This document shows, piece by piece, positions 6,029 through 8,166 of a stretch of DNA of 8,166 nt. Position 1 is the first letter of the stretch. Every line of letters starts with the position of its first letter. Source of the stretch: JBJXGF01 sp046153015 (GTDB taxonomy: Bacteria; Actinomycetota; Acidimicrobiia; Acidimicrobiales; CAIXPF01); contig JBJXGF010000245.1 of the NCBI GenBank assembly GCA_046153015.1, positions 1-8,166 of the forward strand, given 5' to 3'. The notes under the pieces were generated by a model. It saw only the letters and a program-made list of their open reading frames with translations, was not told the origin of the DNA and made no database searches. Made by a program: the position numbers and the translations under genes.

Positions 6029-6044
6029 TGTGGCTGATGTCACA
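6029..6044. promoter_or_regulatory. CRP-like palindromic operator candidate
   Basis: TGTGG CTGATG TCACA matches the CRP-family consensus TGTGA-N6-TCACA at 9 of 10 defined bases. It lies about 53 bases before the likely start point given by the TACGAT box at 6078, a plausible but not ideal activator distance. The binding protein is not in the window. Confidence 0.4.
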
Positions 6045-6077
6045 GGTGGCGCTCCGGCGCTGCGGTTCGAGCCCGGT

Positions 6078-6083
6078 TACGAT
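6078..6083 (+). promoter_or_regulatory. Candidate -10 box TACGAT
   Basis: TACGAT is a good TANNAT-type actinobacterial -10 box and would give a leader of about 147 bases before the GTG at 6237. A second option, TACAGT at 6158-6163, would give about 67 bases. Neither has a convincing -35 box. Confidence 0.35.
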
Positions 6084-6236
6084 CCCGTGTCGCGCTTGGG
6101 CGCCGAGGGGCGCAGCCACGTGCGGCTCACCGCGGTGCGGCTCAGGCGGACCATAGGTACAGTACGGCGAGCCGCACGATCCCCAGGTCGGGCGGTTCGG
6201 CGAATGGCGCCAACACAGCACACCACAGGAGGACCT

Positions 6237-6419
6237 GTGCGGAACATCAAGCGACTGGCAGCAGCCGGTCTCGCGTTCGGCCTCGTGTTCGGAGCAGCTG
6301 CCTGCAGCTCCGATGACGACGAAGAGAACACCACCACCACCAAGGCCGCCGGCACCGCCACTACTGCGGCCGGCACCGCCACCACCAAGGCTGCGGGCGC
6401 GACCACCACCACCAAGTAG
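6237..6419 (+). CDS. Small Thr/Ala-rich secreted protein or lipoprotein
   Basis: This encodes 60 residues. GTG at 6237 is fixed by AGGAGG ending five bases upstream and by the signal-peptide start MRNIKRLAAAGLAFGLVFG: two or three basic residues, then a hydrophobic core. It runs into AAACSS with Cys at residue 23, so lipid attachment is plausible, though Ala rather than Leu stands at the -3 position of the lipobox. The acidic run SSDDDEEN is followed by a low-complexity tail of Thr, Ala, Gly and Lys with repeats like TTKAAGTA to the end. No catalytic domain can fit, and the function is unknown; a cell-envelope spacer or stress-related surface peptide is a guess. Upstream sequence in the same frame is open but not protein-like. 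The gene is closed by the hairpin at 6435-6474. Confidence 0.75.
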   Translation: MRNIKRLAAAGLAFGLVFGAAACSSDDDEENTTTTKAAGTATTAAGTATTKAAGATTTTK

Positions 6420-6434
6420 CCCGAGTTTCCGCAC

Positions 6435-6474
6435 ACGGCCGGCCGCCGCCTCGCTCGAGGCGACGGCCGGCCGT
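6435..6474. terminator. Strong hairpin terminator shared by convergent genes
   Basis: Two 19-base arms around CT match with one mismatch (ACGGCCGGCCG, one unpaired position, CGCCTCG). It sits between the stop of the small secreted protein gene (6419) and the stop of the NurA-like gene (6490), read toward each other, so it can end both transcripts. No T-run follows on either side. Confidence 0.75.
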
Positions 6475-6489
6475 TGCGCGTCTCGAGCC

Positions 6490-7428
6490 TCAGGCCAGCC
6501 GGGCGGCGCCGGCCAGCAGCGCCCGGTGGAGCAGGACGGGATCGCCGAGGCGCCGGCGCAGCTCTCGCTCCAGGCCGCCGATGGGATAGAGGTTCTGGGG
6601 GGCGCGCGGGTCCTTGTGGGGCGCCGAGGCGAAGCGGCCGAGCCCTGCGGCCGAGGCGTCGGCCAAGGTGACGGCCTCGACCAGCTCCAGCGAGGCGGCC
6701 GCCTCGCAGCGGACCACGCCCGTCCAACCGACCGGTCGGCCGGGCGTGGGCAGCCTCAGGTACCACGACCACCGGGCGGCCCGGCCGCCGATGGCGAAGA
6801 GCGGTGTCCTCTCCCCCGCCGCCAACGCGGTCACCACCCGGGCCGCGGCGGCGGGCAGGTAGCTCGTGTGGTGCGTCTTGATGTAGCCGATCGCCCGCGC
6901 CGGCTGCCCTGCCCCCCGCAAGGGGCCGTCGACCACCACCAGCTCGGCGTCGAGCAGCGCCGCCTCCGCCGCGGCGGCGACCTCGAGCTCGATCATCGCG
7001 TCCTGCACCGCGAAGCTCAGCGCCTGCTCGTCGTCGCCGGCGGCGGCCCGCCGGAGGAAGCTCCCGTGGGCCGTGGCCAACCCGTCGAAGGCCGTGAAGG
7101 GGGTGAAGAGCCCGCGGCCCATCCGGGCGAACGCGAGCCGGGCGCCGCCGGGGCCGGTGAGGACGGCGCCGGCGGCGAAAGAGGCGCACACCCCTTGGCG
7201 CACCTCGCCCTCGACGGCGAGCTGGACGCGAGCCTCGATCCGCCGCACACCGTCGACGAACGCGATCGGCCCGGGAGCGCGGGAGGGCCCGACCGGCCGC
7301 CGCGGGGCCCACGCCTCCGGCGCGGCCTCGACGTCGAGCCTGGCCGGCGCGCTGGCCGGGGCCAGCAGGCCGCCCGCCTGCACGGCGCCGTACTCGGGGG
7401 CCCAGGCCTCCACGGTCACGGTGACCAC
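6490..7428 (-). CDS. NurA-like nuclease domain protein
   Basis: This encodes 312 residues from GTG at 7428. The order of motifs matches NurA-type nucleases, which trim DNA ends with HerA or Mre11-Rad50 partners. They are IAFVDGVRRIEARV (Asp59), an acidic helix region near MIELEV (145-150), ELVVVDGPLRG (162-172, Asp167), AIGYIKTHHTSYLP (179-192) and a C-terminal NLYPIGGLERELRRRL (279-294). The Asp residues would bind catalytic metal. Actinobacterial relatives are usually annotated as hypothetical proteins, so the assignment rests on motif order. It follows sbcC by 37 bases on the same strand, fitting joint work in double-strand-break end processing. The start is uncertain: no clear ribosome binding site is visible, and GTGs at 7419 and 7413 are alternatives. 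The frame also stays open upstream into sbcC, but that part is antisense-like in composition. Confidence 0.72.
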   Translation of the reverse strand: MVTVTVEAWAPEYGAVQAGGLLAPASAPARLDVEAAPEAWAPRRPVGPSRAPGPIAFVDGVRRIEARVQLAVEGEVRQGVCASFAAGAVLTGPGGARLAFARMGRGLFTPFTAFDGLATAHGSFLRRAAAGDDEQALSFAVQDAMIELEVAAAAEAALLDAELVVVDGPLRGAGQPARAIGYIKTHHTSYLPAAAARVVTALAAGERTPLFAIGGRAARWSWYLRLPTPGRPVGWTGVVRCEAAASLELVEAVTLADASAAGLGRFASAPHKDPRAPQNLYPIGGLERELRRRLGDPVLLHRALLAGAARLA

Positions 7429-7465
7429 GGCTAGCGCCGCGCCGGCAGGTGAAGCGGCGGCATGC

Positions 7466-8166
7466 TCAGCCGACCCGGGTGACGGTCGACGCGCCGCCCA
7501 GCTTGCGCACCTCGAAGCGCACGGGCAACCGCTCGGCGAGCTCACGCACGTGGCTGACGAGGCCCACCACCCGGCCCCGCGCCCCGAGCTCCTCGATGGC
7601 GGCGGCGACCGCGTCGAGCGTCTCCGGGTCGAGCGCCCCGAAGCCCTCGTCGAGGAAGATCGACTCCAGGCGCACGCTCGGCCCCGCGGCCAGCTCGACC
7701 ACCTGGTCGGCCAGCGCCAGGGCGAGCGCCAACGAGGCGAGGAAGGTCTCGCCGCCCGAGAGCGTGCGCGCCGAACGGCGAGCGTCGCCGTTCACGTGGT
7801 CGACCACGGCGAAGTTCGAGCTGCGGGGCTCGAGCGTGAGCGAATAGGCGCCGCCCGACAGCTCGAAGAGGAGCGCGGTGGCGGCGGAGACCAGGCGCCC
7901 GAGCGCTTCGTCGAGCACCCACTTCTGGAACGCGTTCGAGCCGAGGTGGCGGCCGAGGGCGGCGGCCACGCGCTCGGCGTCGGCCAGCTCGGCCTCCTCC
8001 CGGCGCAGCCGCTCGGCCAGCGCCAGGTCGGCCTCCACCCGGGCCAGCTCGGCGGCGGCGGCCGAGCGGGCGTCGACCACCACGTCCCGGAACGGCCGCC
8101 CGCCGGGCGCCAGCCCCGCCGCGGCCAGCGCACGCTCGATCGACGCGAACCGGGCGGCGGCCCCAC
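7466..8166 (-). CDS. sbcC: SbcC exonuclease subunit, C-terminal part (5' end beyond the right edge)
   Basis: The last 232 residues of SbcC, the Rad50-like ATPase that pairs with the SbcD (Mre11-like) nuclease to open DNA ends and hairpins. The visible part starts within an alpha-helical, coiled-coil-like stretch rich in Ala, Arg and Glu (residues about 30-70 of the visible segment). It then enters the C-terminal ATPase lobe: NAFQKWVLDEALGRLVSAAT (77-96), ELSGGAYSL (101-109), the ABC signature RTLSGGETF (133-141), Walker B with D-loop SIFLDEGFGALD (168-179) and the switch His in GLVSHVRELAERLP (201-214). All key residues are intact. The N-terminal lobe, hinge and start codon lie outside. The NurA-like gene follows 37 bases later, probably in the same transcript; an sbcD gene is expected upstream. 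Confidence 0.93.
   Translation of the reverse strand, partial: GAAARFASIERALAAAGLAPGGRPFRDVVVDARSAAAAELARVEADLALAERLRREEAELADAERVAAALGRHLGSNAFQKWVLDEALGRLVSAATALLFELSGGAYSLTLEPRSSNFAVVDHVNGDARRSARTLSGGETFLASLALALALADQVVELAAGPSVRLESIFLDEGFGALDPETLDAVAAAIEELGARGRVVGLVSHVRELAERLPVRFEVRKLGGASTVTRVG

Larger units (their letters stand above)
5961..6236. other. Intergenic spacer upstream of the small secreted protein gene
   Basis: These 276 bases hold no recognisable gene. The start has weak GC palindromes after the stop codon at 5960 (CCGGG and CCCGG at 5964-5976), possibly a terminator. It then has a direct repeat GCTGATGT at 6005-6012 and 6033-6040, a CRP-like site, and TANNNT boxes at 6078 and 6158. 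The plus frame is open across it and joins the downstream gene, but the composition before 6237 is not protein-like. Confidence 0.6.

Noticed and set aside
5961..6236. Possible riboswitch in the long leader of the small secreted protein gene
   Set aside because: No conserved riboswitch core that I know could be recognised; only short repeats and palindromes are visible.
6313..7434. 373-residue plus-strand frame
   Set aside because: It overlaps the tail of the small secreted protein gene and is antisense to the NurA-like gene; Pro/Arg/Gly-rich with no domain.
7431..7463. 10-codon open frame (ATG at 7463 to TAG) between sbcC and the NurA-like gene
   Set aside because: It could couple translation, but it is so short that chance is the simpler explanation, and no ribosome binding site is clear.

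Overview
The window is very GC-rich DNA with dense, short-spaced genes. Its content points to a high-GC actinobacterium, most likely of the Acidimicrobiia type: two F420-dependent luciferase-like oxidoreductases, one of the mycobacterial Rv3520c type, a D-aminoacylase-like amidohydrolase, an EthD-fold protein, and -10 boxes of the TANNNT form. The lineage is inferred from gene content and base composition, since no rRNA or tRNA gene is present. Nine protein genes are supported, two of them cut by the window edges.

Left part (1-2694). On the minus strand an AIM24-family protein gene (1449-2198) lies upstream of an amidohydrolase gene (1-1354, running off the left edge), with a hairpin and a likely promoter between them. 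A small EthD-domain gene (2317-2694) is read divergently from the AIM24 gene.

Middle (2695-5960). Two different luciferase-like F420 oxidoreductase genes are divergent around a 192-base palindrome-rich spacer: 2705-3748 (minus) and 3941-4834 (plus). The plus-strand one overlaps tail to tail by 23 bases with a membrane PAP2 phosphatase-like gene (4812-5654, minus). Next comes a 78-residue plus-strand protein with a histidine-rich His-Asp-Ala tandem repeat followed by one membrane helix (5724-5960).

Right part (5961-8166). A 276-base spacer with a CRP-like palindrome leads to a small Thr/Ala-rich secreted or lipoprotein gene (6237-6419). This gene shares a strong hairpin terminator with the convergent minus-strand pair: the 3' end of sbcC (7466 to the right edge) followed by a NurA-like nuclease gene (6490-7428). 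That pair is the clearest functional unit here, a likely DNA-end-processing operon. The F420 enzymes, amidohydrolase and EthD protein fit catabolism of organic compounds, but no substrate can be read from the sequence.

A recurring regulatory theme is visible. Three plus-strand genes have a TANNNT box 8-9 bases before the start codon and no clear Shine-Dalgarno sequence, suggesting near-leaderless transcripts. Several other genes have good Shine-Dalgarno sequences. No mobile element, CRISPR array, RNA gene or obvious novel multi-gene system was found.
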